The position numbers and the translations under genes are program-made. The notes under the pieces were generated by a model. It worked only from the letters and a program-made list of their open reading frames with translations. It searched no databases and was not told where the DNA came from. Source: Desulfovibrio sp. (lineage in GTDB: Bacteria > Desulfobacterota > Desulfovibrionia > Desulfovibrionales > Desulfovibrionaceae). From it: a DNA stretch of 55,450 nucleotides. The stretch spans positions 1-55,450 of the forward strand of contig JAITSV010000014.1 of assembly GCA_031287575.1 (NCBI GenBank). The letters are read 5' to 3'. Positions 41,293-53,540 of the stretch are shown here, piece by piece; positions within the stretch are counted from its first letter, which is position 1; every line of letters begins with the position of its first letter.

Positions 41293-42018
41293 ATGCCCGG
41301 ATATTTTCGTCGTTTTCGTTCGTCCAGTTTGATTTCCTTTGGCTCGATTCCGTTCGGCCTGCTGTTGGCCGCCGCCCTGCTGGCCGTTGCCGTCTCCGTT
41401 CCCGCCCCCTGCCTGGCCGCCGCCGAGGAAACCCCGGAAGCCGCCCTGCGCCAGGTGCAGACCGCCATCGACACCAACGACGCCGCCCTGCTGGAGCGGT
41501 ACGTGGACGTGGGCCGCATCGCCCAGCGCGGGGTGGACGCCTTCATGTCCGACCTGGTGGCCCGCCCGCCCAAGGCCGTTTCCGGCAGCGCGGAAACCCT
41601 GCCCCTGCTGGCCATGCTGTCCAGCGCGGTGCAGTCGGGCGCGCAGTCGCAGACCGCCCAGACCATGAAGCTGCTGGTGGCCGAGGAAACCCGCAAGTTC
41701 GTGGTGTGGGGCGTGGCCTCCGGCAATTTCTCCGGCAAGCCGGTCAAGAAGGAACGCAAGGCCACCGACGGCGGCCTGTTCTCGCCCCTGTTTTCCGATG
41801 CCTCGGTAGGCCGCAAGGAATTGCGCGGCGTGAAGTCCGTGACCCGCGACGGCGACAAGGCCACCGCATCCGTCACGCTGTTCGACCACGGCAGCGAACG
41901 CTCCTACCCCGTGGACCTGGCCCTGACCCGGCGCCAGGAGGGCAACTGGCAGGTTACCGACGTGACCAACGCCGCCGCGCTCATTGCCGCCATCCGCAAG
42001 GAAGCGGAGAACCGATAG
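41293..42018 (+). CDS. Exported DUF2939-like protein
   Basis: This 241-residue protein has a signal peptide (about 15-43, ending LAVAVSVPAPCLAAA). The mature part begins ETPEAALRQVQTAIDTNDAALLERYVDVGRI, a helix pair followed by a mixed alpha/beta region. The start resembles DUF2939 proteins, in which a short helical repeat precedes a beta-rich part. The function is unknown. AGGAAG lies 6 bases before ATG 41293. It sits in the periplasm or as a lipid-free exported protein next to the phosphatase gene. Confidence 0.6.
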   Translation: MPGYFRRFRSSSLISFGSIPFGLLLAAALLAVAVSVPAPCLAAAEETPEAALRQVQTAIDTNDAALLERYVDVGRIAQRGVDAFMSDLVARPPKAVSGSAETLPLLAMLSSAVQSGAQSQTAQTMKLLVAEETRKFVVWGVASGNFSGKPVKKERKATDGGLFSPLFSDASVGRKELRGVKSVTRDGDKATASVTLFDHGSERSYPVDLALTRRQEGNWQVTDVTNAAALIAAIRKEAENR

Positions 42019-42382
42019 GGATTCGGCGCACGCAACCGGGTTGCCTTTTCGCGGGCTGCGGTTCGCAGGAGCCCCCTTCCGGGGCAGGCCTTCGGAACCG
42101 TGCAGCCTCTTCCACCTTTCGTTCCTTCCGTACTATCGGGCCGCATGCGATAATCGCGTGCGGTCCTTTGCGTTGCAGCGTCTTGCGAAAGCGCACACCG
42201 CACGAGACGCAAGCGCCGTCCGAACGTCATGCACGCGTCACATGCATGGGCGACATGATGGGCATTCGTATCGCCCGTCCGCCGTGCCGCCGGTATCCGC
42301 CCCCACTCGCACGGATGCAGCATCGGCCCAGTCGACCCAGTCGGGCACCCCACCTTGTCCCACCATGCAGGAGGTCCGGTCC
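42019..42382. other. Region upstream of alkaline phosphatase
   Basis: These 364 bases contain a hairpin at 42141-42163 (CCGCATGCGA-TAA-TCGCGTGCGG, one mismatch), perhaps the end of the upstream transcript. CTTGCG and CGCAAG arms follow near 42181-42215. I see no gene and no recognisable PhoB box. AGGAGG at 42369-42374 is the phosphatase ribosome site. Confidence 0.5.
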
Positions 42383-43996
42383 ATGAACTGTTCCCGTTGG
42401 CATCACGCGGCACGGGCGGCCATCGCCCTGTTCGCCATTCTGCTGTGCTGCACCGTGGGCGTTGCCCATGCGAAGCAGGCGGCGCAGGCAAAATACGTCA
42501 TACTGCTCATCGGCGACGGCATGGGCATGGTTCAGCGCAACGCCGCCGAACTGTATCTGGCCGCGCAGAAGGGCGACACCACCCCCGGCATCGTCAAGCT
42601 GAACATGAGCCAGCTGCCCGTGCAGGGCGCCACCACCACCTATTCCATCGACTCGCTGATCACCGATTCCGCCGCCGCCGGAACGGCCATGGCCTGCGGG
42701 GTGAAGACCACCAACCGGGGCCTTGGCGTGGACGGCAAGAACGTGCCGGTGACCTCCATCGCCGAAATGGCGCGCGACAAGGGCATGAAGGTGGGCATCG
42801 TCTCCACCGTCTCGCTGGACCACGCCACCCCCGGCGCGTTCTACGCCCACCAGCCCAGCCGCAAGAACTACTACGAAATCGGGCTGGAACTGGCCGCCAG
42901 CCGCATGGACTACTTCGCGGGGGGCGGCTTTCTGGACCCGGCGGGCAAGAAGTCGAAGCTGGAGGGCGAAAAGCGCAACGTGCTGGACGCCATCCGCGCG
43001 GGCGGCTTCCGCTACATCAACGACGCCGGGGAGTTCCGCGCCCTGAAACCCGGCAGGGAGCGCGTGGTGTTCGTGAACCCGCGTCTGCAGGACGAGCAGG
43101 CCATGTCCTACGCCATGGACGCCGCGCCCGGCGACGTGACCCTGGCCGAAATGACCCGCAAGGGATTTGAACTGTTGGATAACTCCAAGGGTTTCTTCCT
43201 GATGGTGGAAGGCGGCAAGGTGGACTGGGCCTGCCACGCCAATGATGCCGTCAGCTCCATCACCGACGTGCTGGCCTTTGACGCCGCCGTGGCGGAGGCC
43301 ATGCAGTTCCAGCGCAAGCACCCCGCCGACACGCTGGTCATCGTCACCGGCGACCACGAGACCGGCGGCATGTCCATCGGCTTTGCGGGCACCAAGTACG
43401 ATTCGTACCACACCCGCCTGAAGCACCAGAAGATTTCGTACATTGCCTTCGACGAGAAGTTCGCGGCGTTCCGCAAGGCCAACCCGCAGGGCAAATTCGA
43501 GGACGTGCTGCCCATGGTGCAGGAAAACTTCGGCCTGTCCGTGCTGTCCGACGCCGAACTGGCCGCCCTGCCCAAGGAAGGCGACGCGGCGGGCATGGTG
43601 CTGAAGCCCCATGAGGCAGCGGAACTGCGCGCCGCCTTCGACCGCAGCATGCAGGGCGGCGAGGCCAAGAACCAGTCGGAGCAGGACTATCTGCTGTACG
43701 GCGAATACGAGCCGTTCACCGTGACCATCACCCACCTGCTGAACCAGAAATCGGGCATTGCGTGGACGACCTACTCGCACACCGGCGTGCCGGTGCTGAC
43801 ATCCGCCGGTGGGGTGGGGGCCGAACGCTTTGGCGGGTTCTACGACAACACCGACATCTTCACCCGCATGGCCGAAACCATGGGCCTGAAGGTTGGCGTG
43901 AAGGCTGCGGCCAAGGCGGACGCGGGTGGTGCCGTGGCAGGCCCGGTTGTCGGGCAGGCCGTCGGGCAGCCCGCGCAGGCCGTGGCCGCCAACTAG
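42383..43996 (+). CDS. Alkaline phosphatase (PhoA family)
   Basis: This 537-residue protein has a signal peptide (about 10-30, ending VGVAHA). Motifs run in the expected order: LIGDGMGM, the nucleophile Ser96 in TDSAAAGTAMACG, DHATPGAFYAHQ, VEGGKVDWACHANDA, TGDHETGGM and YSHTGVPV. The two zinc and one magnesium ligands are therefore in place. It hydrolyses phosphate monoesters in the periplasm. AGGAGG 8 bases upstream sets ATG 42383. The last 25 residues (AGPVVGQAVGQPAQ) are low-complexity. Confidence 0.93.
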   Translation: MNCSRWHHAARAAIALFAILLCCTVGVAHAKQAAQAKYVILLIGDGMGMVQRNAAELYLAAQKGDTTPGIVKLNMSQLPVQGATTTYSIDSLITDSAAAGTAMACGVKTTNRGLGVDGKNVPVTSIAEMARDKGMKVGIVSTVSLDHATPGAFYAHQPSRKNYYEIGLELAASRMDYFAGGGFLDPAGKKSKLEGEKRNVLDAIRAGGFRYINDAGEFRALKPGRERVVFVNPRLQDEQAMSYAMDAAPGDVTLAEMTRKGFELLDNSKGFFLMVEGGKVDWACHANDAVSSITDVLAFDAAVAEAMQFQRKHPADTLVIVTGDHETGGMSIGFAGTKYDSYHTRLKHQKISYIAFDEKFAAFRKANPQGKFEDVLPMVQENFGLSVLSDAELAALPKEGDAAGMVLKPHEAAELRAAFDRSMQGGEAKNQSEQDYLLYGEYEPFTVTITHLLNQKSGIAWTTYSHTGVPVLTSAGGVGAERFGGFYDNTDIFTRMAETMGLKVGVKAAAKADAGGAVAGPVVGQAVGQPAQAVAAN

Positions 43997-44070
43997 GCAG
44001 ATCGGGGCAGATCGGGGCAGATCGGGACGAACCGGCAAGGACCGGCAAGGACCGGGTTGAACCGGCAAGG
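43997..44070. repeat. Two adjacent intergenic tandem repeats (11 and 10 bp)
   Basis: Three copies of gcagatcgggg begin right after the phosphatase stop, followed by copies of accggcaagg with one variant unit. Confidence 0.85.
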
Positions 44071-44254
44071 GCGACCGCACTGCGGGCCGGGCGGCGGGAC
44101 AATCCCGTGGCTCGGCCCGTTCCCGCATGGGCGGCGGAGATGCGGGGCGGCGGGGGGGGGGCGCGGGACCAGATTGGTGCTCGCCATGAACAGCGGGTAG
44201 GTGTGGAATGCGGAAGAACGCACACGGTGCGGTCAGCACCGCGCGGGAGAGCAT

Positions 44255-45616
44255 ATGACCAACGGGCTTGAAGGAACGATGAACGGGATTGTCGGAACTG
44301 GCGGATCTGGCGGGACTGGCGCAACGGGCGGAACTGGCGCAACGGGGGCGGCGGGAGGGGCCGAAGTCTTGGGTATATCTGGTTCGGAACAGGGCGCGGA
44401 GCAGGCGGCGGCAACGGTGTCGCCTGCAACTGCCTCAGCTGCATCTGCGCCGGCAGTTCTGGCGCATCCACACATTCCCTTGCGCTCCACCCGGCGCGAT
44501 ACCCTGCTGTGCGTGGTGCTGGCCCTGGCCTGTCTGGCCCTGTACCTGCTGCCCACCGGCTTCGAGGACCGCCTGCCGGATAACGCGGTGCGCTGCCGGG
44601 CCACGGTGGTGTCCGTGGACAACGAGCGGGTGCATCAATACGGCATCGTCCGCATGGGCACCCAGTACGTTACCCTGCGCGCGCTGGACGGCCCCTACGC
44701 CGGGCAGACGTGGCAGGCGGGCAACGAACTGGTGGGCAAGATGGAACTGGACAAGGTGTTCGCCCCCGGCGACACGGCCCTGCTGGTGCTTACCCTGCGC
44801 GATGGCAAGGTGGCCGACGCCGTGGCCCAGGACCACTACCGCCTGCGCACCCAGGCCGTGGCCTTCGGCGTGTTCGCCCTGCTGCTGGTGGTATTCGCCG
44901 GGCCGACAGGGGTAAAGGCGCTGCTGTCGTTCGTGTTTTCCGCGCTGATGATCTGGAAGGTGCTGGTGCCCGCGCTGCTGCGCGACGTGGACCCCATCCT
45001 GCTGGGACTGGGCGTGACCACGGCCATCACCGCCGCCACCATCCTGCTGGTGGGCGGCATGAACCGGCGCGGGCTGGCCGCATGGCTGGGCACCCTGCTG
45101 GGCATTGCCGCCACCTGCGGGCTGGCGCTGGCCTTCGCCGGGCCGTTCCAGTTACACGGCGCGGTGCGCCCCTACGCGGAAACGGTGCTCTATTCCGGCT
45201 ACCCGCACCTGCACATGACACGCATCTTTCTGGCCAGCATCTTCATGGCCTCGTCCGGGGCGCTGATGGACCTGGCCATGGACGTGGCCGCCAGCATGGC
45301 CGAACTGGTGGCCCAGAACCCCGGCATCTCGCGCCGGGCCGCGCTGGCCTCCGGCCTGCGGGTGGGCCGGGCCGTGGTGGGCACCATGACCACCACGCTG
45401 CTGCTGGCCTATTCCGGCGGGTACATCGCCACGCTGATGCTGTTCATGGCCCAGGGCATTCCGCTGGAGAACGCCCTGAACCTGCCCTTCGTGGCGGCGG
45501 AAGTCATGAACACGCTGGTGGGCAGCATCGGGCTGGTCACCGTGGCCCCGTTCACCGCGCTGACGGGCACGTGGTTGCTGGTGCATGGGGAAGGTGCCGC
45601 GTTTCGGGCTGGTTGA
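44255..45616 (+). CDS. YibE/F-like membrane protein
   Basis: This 453-residue protein has a Gly/Thr-rich N-terminus of about 75 residues (GTGGSGGTGATGG) and then a first helix. An extracytoplasmic domain (AVRCRATVVSVDNERVHQYGIVRMGTQYVTLRALDGPYAGQTW) and seven or so further helices follow. The YibE/F region is recognised from AGPTGVKALLSFVFSALMIWKVLVP, HMTRIFLASIFMASSGALMDLAMDVAASM and EVMNTLVGSIGLVTVAPFTAL. The function is unknown, possibly transport. GGGAGAG precedes ATG 44255. Confidence 0.8.
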   Translation: MTNGLEGTMNGIVGTGGSGGTGATGGTGATGAAGGAEVLGISGSEQGAEQAAATVSPATASAASAPAVLAHPHIPLRSTRRDTLLCVVLALACLALYLLPTGFEDRLPDNAVRCRATVVSVDNERVHQYGIVRMGTQYVTLRALDGPYAGQTWQAGNELVGKMELDKVFAPGDTALLVLTLRDGKVADAVAQDHYRLRTQAVAFGVFALLLVVFAGPTGVKALLSFVFSALMIWKVLVPALLRDVDPILLGLGVTTAITAATILLVGGMNRRGLAAWLGTLLGIAATCGLALAFAGPFQLHGAVRPYAETVLYSGYPHLHMTRIFLASIFMASSGALMDLAMDVAASMAELVAQNPGISRRAALASGLRVGRAVVGTMTTTLLLAYSGGYIATLMLFMAQGIPLENALNLPFVAAEVMNTLVGSIGLVTVAPFTALTGTWLLVHGEGAAFRAG

Positions 45617-45652
45617 CGCCTGGTGGCATGATCCCCGCCGCCGGTACGTTCC

Positions 45653-46834
45653 TTACGCGGTGGCCTTCGCCGTGTCCGCCACGGTGCCGGACGGACGCAG
45701 CAGCAGAGCGGCCAGCGCGGCAGCCAGCGGGCACCATGCAAGCAGGGTGATTGCCGGAGCGATGCCGACGTGCTCGATGAGCATGCCGACCAACCCCACG
45801 CCAAGGCCGCCAATGCCGACGCCGAAGCCCAGCGTCAGCCCGGAGGCGATGGCCGCGTTGCGGCTGATGAGTTCCTGCGCCATGGCCACGGTGACGGAAA
45901 ACGAGGCCAGCAGCGCCGCCCCGGCCAGACACAGCAGCACGATGGATCCGGGACCGCTGGAGGCGAGAAACCACAGGAAGAGCGGGGTGCTCAGCGCCAG
46001 TGACGTGCCGGTCACTGCCTTGCGCCCCACGCGGTCGGACAGGCTGCCCCCCACCAGGCCCCCAACGGCGCCGGCGAACAGCATCAGAAAGAGCAACTGC
46101 CCGCCTTGCGTGAGCGGAATGCCCCGCTCCTGCAGATACAACGGCAGAAAGGTGATGAGCCCGAAGTAGGCCAGCGAACGCAACGACACCACCAGCACCA
46201 CCTTGAGCAGTTCCGGCCAGACCTGGCGCAGCACGGGCAGCAGCGGTTCCGCCGCCTCGGCGGCACGGGAGGGGATGCGCGGCGCGGCGAACCGGAGCAT
46301 CACGGCCACGGCGACGCCGGGAATGATGAACAGGGGCGTCATGCCGAGGCCAAGGCTTTTCACCAGCGGTACCGCCAACAGCGGCGTCACCGCCCAGCCC
46401 ACGTTACCGGCGGCCGAGAAGACCGAAAGATGGAAACCCTTGCGGCTGCCCGCCAGGGAGCCGACCATGGCGGCCGCCTGCGGGTGGAAGGCGGCGGTGC
46501 CGAAGCCGGAAAGCAGCGCCAGCGTGAGCAGCAGCGGGTAGCTGTCGGTCACCCCCAGCAGGCCCAGCAACAGCGCCATCCAGGCCGTACCCACGTACAC
46601 GATCCAGCGCTGTCCGTGTCTGTCCGCCAGATAGCCGAATACGGGTTGCAGGATGGAGGACGTGGTGGTGAAGGCCGAGACGAGGAACGCCCCGCGCCCG
46701 ATGCCCAGACCCGCCGCCACGAAGAAGGGCAGCAGCGTCTGGATGAGGTTCATGTACGAGTCGTTGATGAGGTGCGCCAGCGACAGGGCCGCAATGCGAC
46801 CGTTGTGCGTGGTGTTGCCGCCGTGTTCAGTCAT
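45653..46834 (-). CDS. MFS exporter, fosmidomycin-resistance (Fsr) type
   Basis: This 393-residue protein has twelve hydrophobic segments. The N-terminus AALSLAHLINDSYMNLIQTLLPFFVA is the recognised start of Fsr-type drug efflux MFS proteins, and the loop motif GYLADRHGQRWIVYVG fits MFS motif A. A second loop, SLSDRVGRKAVTG, lies in the C-half. It probably expels a small antibiotic or metabolite. The ATG overlaps the MarR stop by 8 bp, so the regulator and pump are one operon with the regulator first. Confidence 0.85.
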   Translation of the reverse strand: MTEHGGNTTHNGRIAALSLAHLINDSYMNLIQTLLPFFVAAGLGIGRGAFLVSAFTTTSSILQPVFGYLADRHGQRWIVYVGTAWMALLLGLLGVTDSYPLLLTLALLSGFGTAAFHPQAAAMVGSLAGSRKGFHLSVFSAAGNVGWAVTPLLAVPLVKSLGLGMTPLFIIPGVAVAVMLRFAAPRIPSRAAEAAEPLLPVLRQVWPELLKVVLVVSLRSLAYFGLITFLPLYLQERGIPLTQGGQLLFLMLFAGAVGGLVGGSLSDRVGRKAVTGTSLALSTPLFLWFLASSGPGSIVLLCLAGAALLASFSVTVAMAQELISRNAAIASGLTLGFGVGIGGLGVGLVGMLIEHVGIAPAITLLAWCPLAAALAALLLRPSGTVADTAKATA

Positions 46835-47300
46835 GTCCGGCCTCCCCGGAATCGTCCTTGTCGTGGTTGCGGGCGGCCAATGCCGCCACCTTGTCGAGAA
46901 AGCCCAGGATGATCTCTTGTTCCTGCCGCGTGTAGGCGCGAAGCAATGCGTGTTTTGCGTCCCGCGATGCCGCGTGGCAGCGCAGGTGCGATTCGAACAC
47001 CCGGAGTCCCGCAGGGGTGAGGACGAAGCGCAGTTCCTTGTTGTTGTCGGGGGGGCGGCGCGTTTCCAGCAGCCCCTTTGCCTGCAACTTTCTGGTCATC
47101 TTGCTGATGGCCCCGCGCGTCATGCCCATGCGCCCGGCGATGCGCGTGACGTTGGCGTCGGCAAGGGTTCCCGCCCAGTGCACACAGTGGGTTTCCGCCA
47201 GCGAAAGCCCCCCGTGCACCTCGTCGCCGCCATGGCGGATGAGGTCGGCATGTTCCTGGATGCGGGTCAGCGCCTCGATGATGTGGTCGGCGGTATCCAT
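46827..47300 (-). CDS. MarR-family transcriptional regulator
   Basis: This 157-residue winged-helix protein has a MarR core: ETHCVHWAGTLADANVTRIAGRMGMTRGAISKMTRKLQAKGLLETRRPPDNNKELRFVLTPAG. The recognition helix TRGAISKMTRKL and the wing PPDNNKELRFV are clear. GGAG 6 bases upstream supports ATG 47300. It controls the coupled efflux pump gene and probably itself, since two 22-bp imperfect palindromes lie just upstream. The ligand is unknown. Confidence 0.9.
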   Translation of the reverse strand: MDTADHIIEALTRIQEHADLIRHGGDEVHGGLSLAETHCVHWAGTLADANVTRIAGRMGMTRGAISKMTRKLQAKGLLETRRPPDNNKELRFVLTPAGLRVFESHLRCHAASRDAKHALLRAYTRQEQEIILGFLDKVAALAARNHDKDDSGEAGHD

Positions 47301-47311
47301 GCGTGGCTCCA

Positions 47312-47333
47312 TTTTGATTCCGTGGCAACAAAA
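47312..47333. promoter_or_regulatory. MarR operator candidate 1
   Basis: TTTTGATTCC and GGCAACAAAA form imperfect inverted arms around GT. The site begins 12 bp before the MarR start codon and overlaps an alternative ATG. Confidence 0.7.
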
Positions 47334-47347
47334 TCCGGGTAGGCGCA

Positions 47348-47369
47348 TTTTGATTCCATGTAAACAAAA
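47348..47369. promoter_or_regulatory. MarR operator candidate 2
   Basis: TTTTGATTCC and GTAAACAAAA repeat the pattern of site 1 with 36 bp between the two starts. The same left arm in both strengthens the call. Confidence 0.7.
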
Positions 47370-47492
47370 AAGAGAGTCCCCGGCGAGCAGATGTCGGGGG
47401 GCCGACACGTTGCGGGGCGGATGCCTCTGGCCGGAACTGGTTGTGGGAGAGTGGGACAGGTGTGGGGCAAGGGGGGGGGGGCGGGAAAAGGC

Positions 47493-47536
47493 ACAGCGGC
47501 CCGCGCGCATTTCTTGATGCACGCGCAGGCCGCTGT
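47493..47536. terminator. Terminator-like hairpin 3' of tRNA-Leu
   Basis: ACAGCGGCC on one side and GGCCGCTGT on the other enclose a paired GC-rich middle (GCGCGCAT / ATGCACGCGC, imperfect). On the minus strand it is followed by CCTTTTCCC, on the plus strand by TTTCATT. Confidence 0.75.
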
Positions 47537-47543
47537 TTCATTC

Positions 47544-47630
47544 TGGTACCGGGAGCGAGACTCGAACTCGCAAGGTGTTGCCACCGGCGGATTTTGAGTC
47601 CGCTGCGTCTACCAATTCCACCATCCCGGC
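47544..47630 (-). tRNA. tRNA-Leu (anticodon CAA)
   Basis: On the minus strand the acceptor GCCGGGA pairs with TCCCGGT (one G-T pair), followed by A and an encoded CCA. It is a long-variable-arm tRNA: the D-arm ATTGGTAGACGC, the anticodon loop CTCAAAA in the GCGGA/TCCGC stem, an extra arm of about 13 bases (CGGTGGCAACACC) and the T-arm GAGTTCGAGTCTC. The anticodon CAA reads TTG leucine codons. Confidence 0.96.
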
Positions 47631-47645
47631 AGGTGTAGGGAAAGG

Positions 47646-47675
47646 GCTATGGCACAGCGGGCACGGTCCGGTCAA
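47646..47675 (-). promoter_or_regulatory. Possible promoter of tRNA-Leu
   Basis: On the minus strand TTGACC (47670-47675) is followed after 18 bases by CATAGC (47646-47651), 15 bases before the tRNA. The -10 is a weak match. Confidence 0.4.
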
Positions 47676-47910
47676 GGGCAGAGTTGTGCTGCGCCCGGAA
47701 GGGTGTCCGCTGGCGGCGGGGCCGGATCGCCCACGGGGTCAGCCCGCAACCATGCACGGCTGGCCCTCAACCGCTCAGGGGCAGCCTTGGCCATGCAGGG
47801 GCGGACTACTGTTGTGCAGGCGCGTTCTGGACACGCGGGCAGACCGCAATATCTCAAGCCTAACCCCAAACCACGCAGGACCGCAAATTCCCCCGCCCCT
47901 CGCGACTTCC

Positions 47911-48531
47911 CTACTTTCCGTCGGCGGGCAGGATCACCTTGGAAAAGGCGCTGCCGTTCCAGCGGTACAGCACCTTGTGGTCGAATTTTACCTGCGCGAG
48001 GCCGGTGGATGTCCACAGCAGGGCGCGGGCTTCCAGGCCGTCCTCGCCAAGACAGAGCATGACGGACGGGCTGGTGCCCGGGGGCAGCTTGTAGCCGGGA
48101 GCGAAGAATTCGGCGATGTCCGGCTCTTCCGGCGTGGCGGCGGGGGCCAGCCTGCCGTCGGGCTTGCGGCGCCACAGTTCCAGCGCGCAGGCCTCGCCGT
48201 TCTTCACGCCCATGGCGGCCAGGGTGTCGCCGTTGTCGGCGCGGAACACCCGCACCGAAACGCGCGTGTCCAGCATGGGCAGGGCGCCCACTTCGTAATG
48301 TTCCGGGGTGCTTTCGATGACCGCCCAGAAATCTGTTTCGCCTTCGTCGGCAAGCTGCTGCTTTTCTTCTTCGTTCAGCCCTTCGGCGGTATTTTCGAAG
48401 ATGGTTGCGGGCAGCATCCGGAACATGTCCAGCGCGGTGACCTGTCCCCCGGCGGCATGGGCCGTTGCCGCGCCCATTGCCGTCACCGTCAGTGCCGCCA
48501 AAAGGGCGGCAGCGCGCAGAATGCGATGCAT
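47911..48531 (-). CDS. Exported protein of unknown function
   Basis: I do not recognise this 206-residue protein. It starts MHRILRAAALLAALTVTAMG, a signal peptide with likely cleavage after AHA (about residue 26). The mature part reads GGQVTALDMFRMLPATIFENTAEGLNEEEKQQLADEGE, then a mixed region ending in a beta-rich part with WRRKPDG and VKFDHKVLYRWNGSAF. AAGGAG lies before ATG 48531. It probably resides in the periplasm; no domain can be named. Confidence 0.75.
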   Translation of the reverse strand: MHRILRAAALLAALTVTAMGAATAHAAGGQVTALDMFRMLPATIFENTAEGLNEEEKQQLADEGETDFWAVIESTPEHYEVGALPMLDTRVSVRVFRADNGDTLAAMGVKNGEACALELWRRKPDGRLAPAATPEEPDIAEFFAPGYKLPPGTSPSVMLCLGEDGLEARALLWTSTGLAQVKFDHKVLYRWNGSAFSKVILPADGK

Positions 48532-48989
48532 GGTGAACTCCTTCCTTCTTTCGATGCGCCGCCAGCCTGCGGCGGCGTTGCCATGATACGCGGGCCACGG
48601 GGCCGTGTCCATTTGCAGGGTGCCCGAACCGTGGGGAATTTCCGTGAGCGGGGTCACGCCATGGACGGCGGCATCCCGGTTTTGTCACGGCAATTTCGAT
48701 GCATGCCGTCAGGCGGATGTCATGGGGCAGCATGGCGCCTGCTCGGGTGCCGTATGGCTGGGTGCCGTTTGACCGATGTCTTCTGACTGGATGCCTTCTG
48801 GCCAAATCTCGTCTGGCCAAATTTCGCTGGCCGGATGGAGAAGAACGGCATGTGAAAGGCCGCACCCCGCACCGCCACGGTGTCGCGCACTCGCGCAGGG
48901 TGAAGCGCCCGCTGTGAAATGGCAGGTAAAGCCGCTTCCAAGTCCCCGTGGTTTCCGGTATCACGGTGCTCCAACAAACGGAGCATATC
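48532..48989. other. Gene-free divergent region with short tandem repeats
   Basis: These 458 bases contain no plausible gene. A 14-bp-type repeat (ctggccaaatctcgt, ctggccaaatttcg, ctggccgga) occurs at about 48793-48836, and gggtgccgt is duplicated just upstream of it. I cannot place a promoter for DUF554. Confidence 0.55.
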
Positions 48990-49676
48990 GTGACTCTTCC
49001 CGTCGGTTCACTCATCAACATGGCCGCCGTTGTCGGCGGCGGCGCGCTGGGCATGCTGCTGGGCGCGCGCCTGCCCGACCGCGTGCGGGCCATCGTGTTT
49101 CAGGGGCTGGGGCTGTGCACCATGGTCATCGGCATGCAGATGGCCTTCAAGACGGCCAACCCGCTGATCATGATCTTCAGCATTCTCAGCGGGGCCATCA
49201 TCGGCGAACTGCTGCGGCTTGAAGACGCCTTCGCCCGCGCGGGCGAGGCCCTGAAGGCCAAGCTGCGTTCCGGCAACCCGCGCTTTACCGATGGCTTCGT
49301 CACCGCCACCCTGCTGTTCTGCATCGGGTCCATGGCCATTCTGGGGCCGTTCGACGAAGGCCTGCGCGGCGACCGCACCATCGTGCTCACCAAGTCCATC
49401 CTCGACTGCTTCGCGGCCATCGCCCTGGCCTCGGCCTATGGGGTGGGGGTGCTGTTTTCCGCGCTGCCGCTGTTCCTCTACCAGGGGTCGCTGACGCTGT
49501 TCGCCGGGGTGCTCCAGCCGCTGCTGGGTCCGGCGGTGATGAACGAACTGACGGCCACGGGCGGGCTGATGGTCATCGGCATCGGCATCAACCTGCTGGA
49601 ACTGAAGCGCATTCCGCTGGCCAACATGTTGCCCGCGCTACTTACGGCGGTGCTGCTGGCCTCCATTTTCATGTAA
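48990..49676 (+). CDS. DUF554 membrane protein
   Basis: This 228-residue integral membrane protein has about seven hydrophobic segments. Its opening VTLPVGSLINMAAVVGGGALGMLLGARLPDRV and the later FVTATLLFCIGSMAILGPFDEGLRGDRTIVLTKSILDCFAAIALASAYG match DUF554 (YdfK-like). The function is unknown; a transport or ion-channel role has been guessed for the family. The start is GTG 48990 with GGAG 6 bases upstream, and it gives a first residue consistent with family starts. Confidence 0.85.
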   Translation: MTLPVGSLINMAAVVGGGALGMLLGARLPDRVRAIVFQGLGLCTMVIGMQMAFKTANPLIMIFSILSGAIIGELLRLEDAFARAGEALKAKLRSGNPRFTDGFVTATLLFCIGSMAILGPFDEGLRGDRTIVLTKSILDCFAAIALASAYGVGVLFSALPLFLYQGSLTLFAGVLQPLLGPAVMNELTATGGLMVIGIGINLLELKRIPLANMLPALLTAVLLASIFM

Positions 49677-50150
49677 CGCGGCGGCGGGGCGGGGCGGCGC
49701 CCGGCGTGCCCGGTGCGGGCAATCCGCACCGGTGAACGTTGCACTAACGTTCCGCGCGGCATGGCATTTTTCCGGCGCGTTCGCGTACCCGGCAGCACCG
49801 GGTACACGGCGCGCCGGACGCCGTTTGGCGCGGGCACGCGGCTGCCGGGCTGGGCACGGACAGGCTTCGGACAGGAATCGGTCACGCGATGGTAACCGGA
49901 CCATCTTGCGCCGGGTACTTGCCCCGCGCGCCGGATGTCGTATCTTACCCCCTGCTGCGTAATGTTGCGTAATGCCGCGAACAGTCGCGCCCGTGGCCCC
50001 GTCCACGAGCCCCGGTCCTGTGATCCGGTCCCTTGGCCTGGCGCTCGTACCCGTTTCGACCGCCGCGTTTCCGCATCCCCGTCACTCCAACCCCGCGTCC
50101 CGCACGACGCTTCGGCGGTTCCGCCGCCCGCCCCACACGAGACCCACCGC
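49677..50150. other. Structured intergenic region upstream of uvrA
   Basis: This region of 474 bases carries four notable sequences and no gene. CCGGTGCGG-GCAAT-CCGCACCGG at 49710-49732 is a perfect hairpin, perhaps the DUF554 terminator. GAACGTT-GCACT-AACGTTC at 49734-49752 is a perfect inverted repeat. A cruciform-like structure lies at 49771-49818 (TCCGGCGC / GCGCCGGA outside, GTACCCGG / CCGGGTAC inside). A duplicated gcgtaatg occurs near 49960-49976. The uvrA promoter is not obvious. Confidence 0.6.
49734..49752. promoter_or_regulatory. Perfect 7-bp inverted repeat upstream of uvrA
   Basis: GAACGTT and AACGTTC flank GCACT. The GAAC/GTTC ends recall SOS-box-like sites of some bacteria, but spacing differs and the distance to uvrA is about 400 bp. 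Confidence 0.4.

Positions 50151-53540
<3,390 letters not shown>

Noticed and set aside
49734..49752. Certain LexA box
   Set aside because: The arms are separated by five bases and the spacing differs from the LexA sites I know, so it is kept only as a palindrome of unknown role.
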